DNA of 64,000 bases from Ignavibacteria bacterium UBA2360 (GTDB lineage: Bacteria; Bacteroidota; Ignavibacteria; Tepidaquicellales; OLB5). The stretch is taken from positions 1,081,220 to 1,145,219 of the forward strand of contig DDTQ01000011.1 of the NCBI GenBank assembly GCA_002344125.1, read 5' to 3'. Positions 26,187 through 34,774 of this stretch are shown here, piece after piece; position 1 is the stretch's first letter; every line of letters begins with the position of its first letter. The translations under genes were made by a program, and so were the position numbers. The notes under the pieces are model-generated. The model was not told the origin of the DNA and made no database searches. It saw nothing but the letters and a program-made list of their open reading frames with translations.

Positions 26187-26653
26187 ATTTCTGTTTCAAA
26201 CTGCTCGTATGTTTTATTGCCAAGCAGGGATTTAACAAGCTTACCTTCTTTATCGTAAATTCCTGTATATGGAATTTCTCCCTGCCACCCATTATCAACA
26301 TAATTCATAATTGTCTCAGGGTTGCTGAAGTTTCCGAAATACGAGGTAAAATCCACTCCCTGTTTTTTAAGAAACGGGAGCAGCTTTGAATCATATTCAG
26401 ATTTATCATCCAGTGAAATAAAGATCAATACAAATTCTTTTTCTTTATAATCATTGTAAAGTTTCACCAGTTCTGGAAACTCCTTAACACAAGGAGGGCA
26501 CCATGTGGCCCAAAAATTCACTAATATTACTTTTCCTTTTGAATTATCCAGTAAGGCCTTATACTCATCAGTGGTAGTAATTGTTTTTACTTCCTGTGAA
26601 TGAAGAGTAACTGATAATAACAATAAAAACGCTAATGCCGCAAACTTTTTCAT
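26168..26653 (-). CDS. Exported TlpA-like thioredoxin-fold protein
   Basis: A 161-residue periplasmic thiol-disulfide oxidoreductase. Signal peptide about 1-19 (FAALAFLLLLSVTLHSQ), active site WCPPC with Cys52 and Cys55 in NFWATWCPPCVKEFPEL, and the cis-Pro loop EIPYTGIYD. Proteins of this type reduce cytochrome c or other exported thiols. It follows the Prx-like gene on the same strand by 14 bases and was probably made by the same operon. Its last five codons and stop lie in a 16-base tandem repeat. Confidence 0.92.
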   Translation of the reverse strand: MKKFAALAFLLLLSVTLHSQEVKTITTTDEYKALLDNSKGKVILVNFWATWCPPCVKEFPELVKLYNDYKEKEFVLIFISLDDKSEYDSKLLPFLKKQGVDFTSYFGNFSNPETIMNYVDNGWQGEIPYTGIYDKEGKLVKSLLGNKTYEQFETEIKAAMN

Positions 26654-26667
26654 TTTAGATATAACTG

Positions 26668-27258
26668 TTATTTTTCAATTCTTTTTATTCCGCAGCCAAA
26701 TGATTTCGTCTCTTTTACTGATACTTCTTTTCCTGCGGCAACATCTTCAACTGCGTTATTCAGATCATGAACTGTCTGCTCACCCGCTGACTTATTATCT
26801 GAAATTCTTCCGTGATATAAAATTACATTCTCTTTGTTAACTACAAAAGCTTCAGGTGTTCTTGTTGCGCCAAAAAGATCGGCAACAACATTGTTTTCAT
26901 CTTTAAGCATCGGGAAATTATAACTGTTCTTCTTTGCATGGTCAATAACTACATCTTTGCTTTCAGTATTATTTGAGTTAATTACCCAAACAGTGAAGCC
27001 TTTATCTGTGTAATTTTTTACATAATCATTTATTCTGTCATTATAAGGCTGTACCCAGGGACATTCTGTTGACCAGAATATTACTATTACACCTTTTTCA
27101 GATGCCGCCAGGGCCTCACTGAAATTGTAAGATACACCATCATAATTTGTAATTGTAAATCCGTCCACTTTATCGCCCGGACCCTTTGAAAACGACAATA
27201 GATCAACTGTAATTGCGAAAAATAATAAAAAAACGCTAAGAATTAGCTTCTTTGACAT
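26668..27258 (-). CDS. Exported AhpC/TSA (PRX-like) thioredoxin-fold protein
   Basis: A 196-residue redoxin-family protein with a signal peptide (about 1-22). The active-site region is FWSTECPWVQPYNDRI, so there is a single peroxidatic-type Cys66 (T-x-x-C-P) and no CxxC. TRTPEAFVVN gives the cis-Pro loop. A second pair of features is Cys189 in SFGCGIKRIEK at the C-terminus, which could act as resolving Cys (inference). First gene of a two-gene unit with the TlpA-like protein, suggesting that the latter reduces it. Confidence 0.88.
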   Translation of the reverse strand: MSKKLILSVFLLFFAITVDLLSFSKGPGDKVDGFTITNYDGVSYNFSEALAASEKGVIVIFWSTECPWVQPYNDRINDYVKNYTDKGFTVWVINSNNTESKDVVIDHAKKNSYNFPMLKDENNVVADLFGATRTPEAFVVNKENVILYHGRISDNKSAGEQTVHDLNNAVEDVAAGKEVSVKETKSFGCGIKRIEK

Positions 27259-27425
27259 AATTTCTCCTGATTATTTTAGTTTAATTATTAAGTTATTAAT
27301 AATTAAAAAGAAAATCAGGCTAATAAAGTTTCATAATTTTAACAATTATATTTATTTATTTTTGAATACGAAAACCGGGATTTTCTTATTATTTTTGAAA
27401 AATCACTTAAATGGGGGATAGTAAA

Positions 27426-28784
27426 ATGAAAAGATCTACAGTCTTTAATTTTTCAGGAATTCTCTTCACAATCCTTACTATATTATTAAACATCTTAAAT
27501 ACAAATTCTCAAAGCTGGCATACAATGGGTACCGGTGCAGGTGGTTCGGTTAACGCAATGGTCAATTACAATTCGGAGTTGGTTGCAGCGGGATATTTTT
27601 CAACCGCCGGAGGTCAATTGGTTAACAATATAGCCAGGTGGAACGGTACAACATGGGTGCCGATGGGTTTAGGTACAAATGATTCTGTTTTTGCGCTTGC
27701 GGTTTACAACGGCCTGCTTGTGGCAGCAGGCAGATTTACAACAGCAGGCGGTGTTAACTGCAATAAAATTGCTTTCTGGAATGGCGCCTCATGGAGCTCA
27801 ACCGGAGGAACATACAATGGCAGCATTTACGCACTTGCCGTTCAGGGAAGTTACCTGGTGGCGGGAGGAAATTTCACAATTGTTAATGCGCTGAATATTT
27901 CACGGATTGCCCGCTATAATTCCACATGGCAAACAATGGGCTGGGGATTTGACGACAACGTTTACGCCCTGGCGCTGTACAATTCCATTCTGTATGCCGG
28001 CGGAAATTTTAATGTTGCTGATAGCCTTGAAGCCAAAAAAATCGCGCGGTGGAGCGGTTCACGCTGGGCAACTCTTGGTGTTGGTATGGATGATGGCGCA
28101 GTTTATTGTTTCAGGGTATATAATAATTCGCTGTACGCAGGCGGAACCTTCACTACCATTGGCGGATCAGTTACAAACAGGATCGCGCGATGGAACGGTA
28201 CAAGCTGGGCCAATGTTGGTTTCGGATTCAGCGCCGGAGTTTATGCGCTGCATTCTCTGGGCACCTCCTTATATGCAGGGGGTATTTTTGAATTTGCCGA
28301 TGTTCAGCCGGCTTCAAGGATTGCTGTATATAACGGTACAAATTGGGGACCCCTTGGCGCGGGAATTAGCGGTTCTGCACCAAGAGTAAATGCTATAAAC
28401 AGTTTTCTGGGTGATGTTATTGCAGGAGGTACATTCACTTTAGCCGGCGGACTGCCTGCAAATAATATTGCCGCATGGAAGCTAAATACCGGAATAGTTC
28501 AAACCGGCAATGAGATTCCTTCGCAGTTTTCTATGAGCCAGAATTACCCCAATCCGTTCAATCCGCAGACAAAGTTCAAATTCAGTGTGCCAGCCGGCGG
28601 GTATGTGAATTTATCAGTGTTCGATTCAAAAGGCTCCCTGGTTGCTGAATTGTTAAGCAGCGAAATCTCTGCGGGGAACTATGATGTTGATTTTGAAGGA
28701 AGTGAACTTACCAGCGGGGTTTACTTTTATAAATTAAGTACAGAGGGTTTTACTGATACTAAAAAAATGATCCTCGTAAGATAA
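27426..28784 (+). CDS. T9SS-secreted protein with 40-residue propeller-type repeats
   Basis: A 452-residue secreted protein. ATG at 27426 is preferred because GGGGGATAG lies at ribosome-binding distance; an in-frame ATG at 27411 would sit upstream of it. Signal peptide about 1-29. Residues about 30-355 consist of six to seven repeats of the form VYALAVYNSxLYAGGxFTxAGGxxxNxIARWNGTxW (written as a pattern), as in Kelch/delta-60-like beta-propellers. A T9SS sorting domain follows (FSMSQNYPNPFNPQT to KKMILVR). Ligand unknown. It opens the 27-36 kb run of secreted-protein genes and is divergent from the thioredoxin pair. Confidence 0.88.
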   Translation: MKRSTVFNFSGILFTILTILLNILNTNSQSWHTMGTGAGGSVNAMVNYNSELVAAGYFSTAGGQLVNNIARWNGTTWVPMGLGTNDSVFALAVYNGLLVAAGRFTTAGGVNCNKIAFWNGASWSSTGGTYNGSIYALAVQGSYLVAGGNFTIVNALNISRIARYNSTWQTMGWGFDDNVYALALYNSILYAGGNFNVADSLEAKKIARWSGSRWATLGVGMDDGAVYCFRVYNNSLYAGGTFTTIGGSVTNRIARWNGTSWANVGFGFSAGVYALHSLGTSLYAGGIFEFADVQPASRIAVYNGTNWGPLGAGISGSAPRVNAINSFLGDVIAGGTFTLAGGLPANNIAAWKLNTGIVQTGNEIPSQFSMSQNYPNPFNPQTKFKFSVPAGGYVNLSVFDSKGSLVAELLSSEISAGNYDVDFEGSELTSGVYFYKLSTEGFTDTKKMILVR

Positions 28785-28804
28785 ATATTTATCACTAACT
28801 ATAT

Positions 28805-28860
28805 GCCCGTTAATCAAGGTTCAATCAGGTTATACCGGTGAATTTTGATTCGGGCTTTTT
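28805..28860 (+). terminator. Terminator after the 27426 gene
   Basis: GCCCG...AATCAA pairs with TTGATT-CGGGC (28805-28855) with internal unpaired bases, followed by TTTTT. Confidence 0.6.
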
Positions 28861-28902
28861 ATTTGGTTTTCCGGTAATGATGGTAACTTGTTATATTAGC
28901 AT

Positions 28903-30054
28903 ATGCGAAAATACTGTTTTCAGGTAATATTGATTTTCATTTCTGCCATTGGATATATTTATTCACAGCCAGTTGTAAGATTTGCTGCAATTGGTGATTA
29001 CGGCAGATGGTATACACCAGGTGAAAGACTTGTTTCCGGGATGATCCATAATTGGGATCCCGATTTCATTATCACGCTTGGTGATAATAACTATGAATAC
29101 GGTGCAGATTCAACTATTGATTCAAACATCGGCCAGTTTTACCACGACTTTATTTTTCCTTATACAGGCATCTTTGGTACCGGGGCCCAATTTAATAAGT
29201 TTTTTCCTTCCATGGGCAATCATGACTGGTTAACTGATTCAGCCCGCCCATATATCGACTATTTCCAGCTTCCCGGTAATGAAAGATATTACGACTTTGT
29301 AAAAGGAAATATACATTTTTTTGTTGTAAACAGTGATATAAATGAACCTGATGGAATAACAACAGGCTCGCCGCAGGCGCACTGGTTAATGAACAAACTG
29401 TCGCAATCTGTTTCAAGGTTTAAGATAGTTTATTTCCATCACCCGCCCTATTCATCAGGACAGCATGGGAATAACCTGGATATGAGATGGCCGTTCAAAC
29501 AGTGGGGTGCAAATGCTGTATTTTGCGGACATGAACACAATTACGAAAGACTGGTGGATAGTACAGGCTTAACATATTTTGTGAACGGGCTCGGAGGCAA
29601 GGATTGGCGCGAGTTTGGTACCGTTGTGCCTGAAAGCAGGTACAGGTTCACAGGAAATTATGGGGCATTGTTTGTTACATCTTATACCGATAGCCTGAAC
29701 ATTAAATTTATTGCTTACCCTGATTCTGTTAAGGATGATACCACTATTATCCTTTCTCCTATTGGGATTGTTTCTCAAAGTGAGATTGCAGACGACTTCA
29801 TTTTGTATCAAAACTATCCTAACCCGTTTAACCCGGTTACGAATATCAGATTTAGTATCACAGAATCCGGCTTAATATCATTGAAAATATATGATGTTTC
29901 AGGAAAATTCGCCGGGACCCTTACAAATAATTTTTTACAGCCCGGAAATTATGAAATACAATGGGACGCTTCATTATACCCAAGCGGTATTTATTATTAC
30001 GAATTGACATCAGTAAAAGGTAAGATCTCAAAGAAAATGGTTCTGATAAAATAA
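28903..30054 (+). CDS. T9SS-secreted acid phosphatase-like metallophosphoesterase
   Basis: A 383-residue secreted phosphoesterase. Signal peptide 1-21. The calcineurin-like domain (about 24-285) resembles tartrate-resistant/purple acid phosphatase; metal and catalytic residues are visible: Asp32 (IGDYG), Asp61 (LGDNNYEYG), Asn106/His107 (GNHDW), His179-His180 (YFHHPPY), His210/His212 (GHEHNYER). The T9SS sorting domain spans about 300-383 (LYQNYPNPFNPVT to KKMVLIK). It probably releases phosphate from extracellular organic phosphate. No phosphate-related gene is nearby. Confidence 0.93.
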   Translation: MRKYCFQVILIFISAIGYIYSQPVVRFAAIGDYGRWYTPGERLVSGMIHNWDPDFIITLGDNNYEYGADSTIDSNIGQFYHDFIFPYTGIFGTGAQFNKFFPSMGNHDWLTDSARPYIDYFQLPGNERYYDFVKGNIHFFVVNSDINEPDGITTGSPQAHWLMNKLSQSVSRFKIVYFHHPPYSSGQHGNNLDMRWPFKQWGANAVFCGHEHNYERLVDSTGLTYFVNGLGGKDWREFGTVVPESRYRFTGNYGALFVTSYTDSLNIKFIAYPDSVKDDTTIILSPIGIVSQSEIADDFILYQNYPNPFNPVTNIRFSITESGLISLKIYDVSGKFAGTLTNNFLQPGNYEIQWDASLYPSGIYYYELTSVKGKISKKMVLIK

Positions 30055-30167
30055 TTTTCCGGCAGTTTCAAAAACCTGAATTTATACAGGTATAATATTG
30101 TATATCAATAATATTATAGAAAATTGCCAAAAACATTGATATTATTGAATATCTAAACACAGGATAT

Positions 30168-31913
30168 ATGAAAACTCTGATAATAATTGCAAACCTTTTC
30201 TTATTGGTCTCAATATCAAATTCACAAAACTGGATAACAATTGGCGGTAATTTGCAGCGTAACGGGCTTAGTGAAATTACGGGACCCAACAGTGTTACCT
30301 CTCCGTTTTGGACAGTCAACAGCACAAATGCAACCGCCTGGGGAAATTCAATTTACACATATGCTGATAAATTTGTTACATCACGAATTGTGCTTTCGCC
30401 CTACACCGGAAAAGTTGAACTCCGGAATATAAACTCGGGTGCGCTCATTTGGGAAAAGATGATAAACGCTGCATCAAGAATGTACGCCGTTGGTTTCACC
30501 GAAGATGCTGTGTACGCACATGATTATAACACAGGCATTCTTTATGCATTAAATATTTCTGATGGTTCAGTGAAATGGCAAATTTCATCAGATATGTTCC
30601 CGGGTAACACCGGACTTATGTTTGCATGCGACGGCGATCCTATTGATAAAGGAAGAAGAATCAACAGGAATACCGGAACTGTGAAATGGACAAACAATTA
30701 TACGATACCGGTTGGACCCGATGGCGGATTCTGTATTTATGGCAATACTTATTATCACTGGACGGGTTCTGTTGTAACTCCCAAAAAACTTATTGCCATA
30801 GATGTAAATACCGGGGTTACAAGATATACTTCCGCTGACCTGCCCGGAGATGGCGACCAGGAAAATGACCTTTGTATAGGTCCTGAGGGTACCATATATA
30901 TTTGCCGTGATGGCGGCGCTTTATACGCTTTCCAGGATAACGGCACAGCATTTGTTCAGTTGTGGAGCCGCTCCCCCGGCTATGTTGTTAAAGGTGTAGG
31001 TAAAGATGGCTCGCTGTATGCATCAAATATCAACGACCCATCACAGTTTGCAAACAGCAATATCTACAGGCTTGACCCTTTCAACGGTAACCTGCTGGAT
31101 TCCGCCCAAATACGCACACCGCTTGCTTACATGTCATGCGGTGCTGATTCAACAATTATCGTTTGCACCGGTGAAACAGGTAACGGCAGGTATGTTGCTT
31201 TTACACCAAACCTGCAAACCGTTAAATGGACACTCAATGTGCCGTACAATTATTACAGTGGTTCTAACCTTGGTCAAAACGGAATTTTTATAGCTTCAGG
31301 CAGCGGAACTGAGATCAAAGCCTACAAAACAAACCATAGCATTAAACCGGTTGCGGATTTTAAAGCTAATAAAAATTATTTCCTCAATATTGATACTGTA
31401 TCATTTTTTGATCAGTCGTCGTTTAATCCCACGAACTGGTTATGGCTGATGCCGGGCTCCAATACGCCGGTTTCAACAAGCCAGAACCCTGAGAATGTAC
31501 GATATAATTTGCAGGGTACCTATCCGGTTACGTTGATAGCTTCAAATTCTTTTGGAAGCGATACGCTTGTGAGGACATGTTACATTACTGTTATTCCGTG
31601 GATGAGTGTACAACAAACAGGAAATGAGATCCCTTCGGAATTTTCGCTCAGCCAGAATTACCCTAATCCGTTCAATCCGGCAACCAAAATTCGTTTTCAA
31701 ATTCCCGCCTCTGTAGAGACGACCCGGCGGGTCGTCTCACTTAGAATATACGATATTTCCGGCAAAGAAATTTCGACGCTGGTTAACGGGGAGTTAAGAC
31801 CGGGCGTTTACGAAGCCGATTGGGATGCATCTGCATATTCAAGCGGGATCTATTTTTACACTTTAACTTCCGGTGATTTCAAAGAAACAAAAAAAATGAT
31901 GTTGATAAAATAA
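30168..31913 (+). CDS. T9SS-secreted PQQ-like propeller protein with PKD domain
   Basis: A 581-residue secreted protein. Signal peptide 1-19. Residues about 20-380 form a PQQ/YWTD-like propeller (LYALNISDGSVKWQIS, RINRNTGTVKWTNNY, LIAIDVNTGVTRY), the fold of BamB and quinoprotein dehydrogenases; the dehydrogenase cofactor residues were not found. A PKD-type Ig module follows (about 395-475, VADFKANKNYF to SFGSDTLVRTCYITV), then a T9SS sorting domain. Within the sorting domain the loop after FQIP carries a 23-base type A palindrome that encodes ETTRRVV. AGGATAT precedes the start. Confidence 0.9.
   Translation: MKTLIIIANLFLLVSISNSQNWITIGGNLQRNGLSEITGPNSVTSPFWTVNSTNATAWGNSIYTYADKFVTSRIVLSPYTGKVELRNINSGALIWEKMINAASRMYAVGFTEDAVYAHDYNTGILYALNISDGSVKWQISSDMFPGNTGLMFACDGDPIDKGRRINRNTGTVKWTNNYTIPVGPDGGFCIYGNTYYHWTGSVVTPKKLIAIDVNTGVTRYTSADLPGDGDQENDLCIGPEGTIYICRDGGALYAFQDNGTAFVQLWSRSPGYVVKGVGKDGSLYASNINDPSQFANSNIYRLDPFNGNLLDSAQIRTPLAYMSCGADSTIIVCTGETGNGRYVAFTPNLQTVKWTLNVPYNYYSGSNLGQNGIFIASGSGTEIKAYKTNHSIKPVADFKANKNYFLNIDTVSFFDQSSFNPTNWLWLMPGSNTPVSTSQNPENVRYNLQGTYPVTLIASNSFGSDTLVRTCYITVIPWMSVQQTGNEIPSEFSLSQNYPNPFNPATKIRFQIPASVETTRRVVSLRIYDISGKEISTLVNGELRPGVYEADWDASAYSSGIYFYTLTSGDFKETKKMMLIK
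31716..31738. repeat. Type A palindromic repeat inside a coding sequence
   Basis: GAGACGACCCG-g-CGGGTCGTCTC, a perfect palindrome of 23 bases, read in frame as part of VETTRRVVS between FQIPAS and LRIYD of the sorting domain. The identical palindrome occurs at 48485-48507 and a near copy at 7407-7440 outside genes. Confidence 0.85.
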
Positions 31914-31918
31914 CTGAC

Positions 31919-33154
31919 ATGAAAAAAATCATATTAATTCTTCTAATTCCCTTTTTAACTTATTCTCAGGGCTGGTTCATCCAAACCACATTCAGTCCCG
32001 CGCAGTCACTGCAAGCAGTAAGGTTTTATGGCCAGAATACAGGCTACACTACCGCTCCGCTGTATAACGGTTCCACATTTAATATACATAAAACCACTAA
32101 TGCGGGGCAGAACTGGGTTGCCCAGAGTTCCGGATATACTTCAATGCGTTTCATGGCAATATGGCTTCAGCATCCTGATACTGTATATATGAGCGGAAAT
32201 GACGGACTTATAATTAAGACTGTCAACGGCGGAAGTAACTGGATAACCGTAAATTCAGAAGCAACTCTACAGCTTTGGGGATTATTTTTTGTTAATTCCT
32301 TAACCGGTTTTACAGCAGGTTCAACCGGGCGTATAATGAAAACAACCAATGCAGGTTCAAACTGGGTCAATATGACATCACCCACGCAAACCTCGCTAAG
32401 CTCAATATATTTTATCAATGAAAACACCGGCTTTATTTCAGGCTCAGCTATTGCACTTAAGACCACAAACCAGGGTACAAACTGGGTGAACATGAACGCG
32501 CCATCTATTAGCGGATTTGAGAACTTCAGGGAAATTTATTTCTTCAATGAAAACCTTGGGTTGTATGTTTCTGATGCAGGCAGGATAGTTAAAACAACAA
32601 ACAGCGGTGTTACATGGAATCTGGTTAACTCAGGTACCACGCAATCACTCTTCGGAGTATATTTCATAGATCAAACAACCGGCTACGCCTGCGGCAATGC
32701 CGGGGCAATTGTAAGAACAACCGATGGCGGTGAAAACTGGTTTGCTCAAACTTCTCCGTTAAACGAAATACTTACGGATATTTGGTTTACATCCGCAACC
32801 ACAGGATATATTTCAAACTGGTCAGGTAAGATCTTAAAAACTACAAACGGGGGAATTACTTATATTGAGCCGGTAAGCAGTGAGACTCCCGAAAAATTTT
32901 TACTTGAACAGAATTATCCAAATCCGTTTAATCCGGTAACCAAATTCAAATTCAGCATACCAATTTCTGGAAATGTTTTGTTGAAAATTTTCGATATTTC
33001 CGGCAGGGAAGTTGCTGAAATTTTAAACAAACCTATGCAGCCCGGTACTTTTGAGGCTGATTGGGACGCATCGGGGTTTTCGAGCGGCGTGTATTTTTAT
33101 ACAGTTACATCCGGTGATTTTACCCAAACCCGAAAAATGGTTCTGATCAGGTAA
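31919..33154 (+). CDS. T9SS-secreted Ycf48-type propeller protein
   Basis: A 411-residue secreted protein. Signal peptide 1-17 (ILLIPFLTYSQ). At least six Ycf48-like blades fill about 30-320 (GLIIKTVNGGSNW, GRIMKTTNAGSNW, GRIVKTTNSGVTW, GAIVRTTDGGENW, GKILKTTNGGITY). The T9SS sorting domain (LLEQNYPNPFNPVT to RKMVLIR) has the normal short loop (FSIPISGNVLLKIFD), which shows what the loop looks like without a repeat insert. It starts five bases after the previous gene and is thus co-transcribed, then ends at a strong terminator. Confidence 0.92.
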   Translation: MKKIILILLIPFLTYSQGWFIQTTFSPAQSLQAVRFYGQNTGYTTAPLYNGSTFNIHKTTNAGQNWVAQSSGYTSMRFMAIWLQHPDTVYMSGNDGLIIKTVNGGSNWITVNSEATLQLWGLFFVNSLTGFTAGSTGRIMKTTNAGSNWVNMTSPTQTSLSSIYFINENTGFISGSAIALKTTNQGTNWVNMNAPSISGFENFREIYFFNENLGLYVSDAGRIVKTTNSGVTWNLVNSGTTQSLFGVYFIDQTTGYACGNAGAIVRTTDGGENWFAQTSPLNEILTDIWFTSATTGYISNWSGKILKTTNGGITYIEPVSSETPEKFLLEQNYPNPFNPVTKFKFSIPISGNVLLKIFDISGREVAEILNKPMQPGTFEADWDASGFSSGVYFYTVTSGDFTQTRKMVLIR

Positions 33155-33179
33155 AAAGGTAATATAGGGATTTTCAAAG

Positions 33180-33210
33180 CCATTCAATTGCAGATTGAAT
33201 GGTTTTTTTT
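33180..33210 (+). terminator. Terminator after the 31919 gene
   Basis: CCATTCAAT-tgcag-ATTGAATGG followed by eight T residues. Confidence 0.9.
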
Positions 33211-33292
33211 ATTACAATGTGTGAATATCTCAAAATAACCATTAATTATGGCGGTTAAAGAACGAATACCCAATTTTCGTTATTTGCAAGTG

Positions 33293-33332
33293 GAAAATAG
33301 TTAACTATTTTCGCTATGAAAGGGGGTCTCAT
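33293..33332 (+). promoter_or_regulatory. Hairpin followed by AAGGGGG ribosome-binding site
   Basis: GAAAATAG-ttaa-CTATTTTC (33293-33312) lies seven bases before AAAGGGGG (33319-33326) of the next gene. A six-codon mini-ORF (MKGGLI) starts at 33316 and its TGA overlaps the gene's ATG at 33333. Confidence 0.35.
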
Positions 33333-34631
33333 ATGAGAAAAATTACAATATTTGTATTATTTGCTTTTCTAACTCTTAATCTATATTCGCAAAGCTGGGT
33401 ACCTGCAGGAATAGTATCAAACCCTGGGAATAAACCGAACATATCGGTTTGCGGAATCAATTCAGTTTACATAGCTGATGGCAGTTTAAACTCTCCCAAA
33501 ATATTCAGAACGACAGATGGAGGTTCAAGCTGGCTTAATGTACCGGTTGCAGGAATTAATCACGAGATCTATTGTATTTGGGCTGTTACTGAAAATACCG
33601 TTTTTGCAGGCGAAGGTTATGTAAATGGAAATGCAAGGCTGTTCAAAACTACAAATGCAGGTTTAAACTGGAACCCTATTCTAACAACAGCTTCAAACAG
33701 CGGACATTTTACAGGCCTTGGATTTACCAAGAGCAACGGTAATCTTTTTGGAATAGCTATCGCTGAAAAAATATATAAAACCTCTGATGCCGGCAATAAT
33801 TGGGTTGAGTTAAATGCCGGAGTTGTTGGTGTATCAAATGCACAAAATTCATTGACCATAGTTGATAACAATTTTTACGGATTCGGTTTAAATAACGGTG
33901 CTGCAAGGATCAGGCTGACGGTTAATAATGCTGTTTCCTGGAGTACTCAACAGATCAGTGTCGCCGGCAACTATACATCGGCGATAGCATTTCATTCCAA
34001 CAAACTGTTTGGTGTGGCAGCAACAAGCTCATCACTGCCCATGATCTCCAGAACAACAAATGGCGGTTCAACATGGAATAGTGTAGATATTGGCAGCGGC
34101 GTTACGGGAACCTGCTATTTTGTTTGGGTACCTGCTACACCCGTCGTATACATCCTGGGTTCTAACGGCGGAATTAAGCGGAGTACTGATAATGGTTTAA
34201 ACTGGGTTACTACACCTACACCCGGTGTTACAGGATTATCGCATTTTGACTTTATTCAATCAGGTATGATAGTATATGGATATGCCGTATCATCGACCGG
34301 TAATGTGATAAAGCTTACTGATACGCTTGATATATTAACGGGGACCAATCCAATTAATAATTTGCCAAAAGGGTATTCGCTATCACAGAACTATCCCAAT
34401 CCGTTTAATCCGCAAACAATGATCACTTATTCTGTCCCTCAGAGTTCATTCGTCAACATTACTGTATTTGATATTTTGGGACGGGAATTATATTCACCTG
34501 TTAATGAGATAAAAAAGGCAGGCAGCTATGAGCTGAACATAAATGCCGGGCAGATAGGGTCTGGGATATATTATTACAGGATGAGTGCCGGTGATTTTTC
34601 TGATACCAAAAAAATGATAGTAATTAAATAA
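33333..34631 (+). CDS. T9SS-secreted Ycf48-type propeller protein
   Basis: A 432-residue secreted protein. Signal peptide about 1-19 (IFVLFAFLTLNLYSQ). Residues about 20-340 hold propeller blades of the Ycf48 kind (KIFRTTDGGSSWLNV, RLFKTTNAGLNW, KIYKTSDAGNNW, MISRTTNGGSTW, GIKRSTDNGLNW), less regular than in neighbouring genes. T9SS sorting domain about 350-432 (YSLSQNYPNPFNPQT to KKMIVIK). Its ribosome-binding site AAGGGGG is stronger than is usual in this window and is preceded by an 8-bp hairpin. Confidence 0.9.
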   Translation: MRKITIFVLFAFLTLNLYSQSWVPAGIVSNPGNKPNISVCGINSVYIADGSLNSPKIFRTTDGGSSWLNVPVAGINHEIYCIWAVTENTVFAGEGYVNGNARLFKTTNAGLNWNPILTTASNSGHFTGLGFTKSNGNLFGIAIAEKIYKTSDAGNNWVELNAGVVGVSNAQNSLTIVDNNFYGFGLNNGAARIRLTVNNAVSWSTQQISVAGNYTSAIAFHSNKLFGVAATSSSLPMISRTTNGGSTWNSVDIGSGVTGTCYFVWVPATPVVYILGSNGGIKRSTDNGLNWVTTPTPGVTGLSHFDFIQSGMIVYGYAVSSTGNVIKLTDTLDILTGTNPINNLPKGYSLSQNYPNPFNPQTMITYSVPQSSFVNITVFDILGRELYSPVNEIKKAGSYELNINAGQIGSGIYYYRMSAGDFSDTKKMIVIK

Positions 34632-34659
34632 GTCTCAATTTTAAAATAAGTTAAATATT

Positions 34660-34696
34660 ACGGTTCTGATTCTTCAGCTTGAATACTCAGAACCGT
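34660..34696. terminator. Possible terminator or mRNA-end hairpin
   Basis: ACGGTTCTGA and TCAGAACCGT pair perfectly over ten bases with a 17-base loop, 29 bases after a stop codon. No T tract follows, so Rho-independent termination is doubtful. Confidence 0.4.
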
Positions 34697-34774
34697 ACTA
34701 CGGTATAATTATCAAGTTATTTACTGCATATACCCTATAATTAATAATTCTTAAATAAACATAAACTATTTAAC

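Noticed and set aside
30168..31913. Quinoprotein dehydrogenase
   Set aside because: The propeller is PQQ-like in sequence, but no PQQ-binding or catalytic residues of the dehydrogenases were found; a BamB-like non-enzymatic propeller is more likely.
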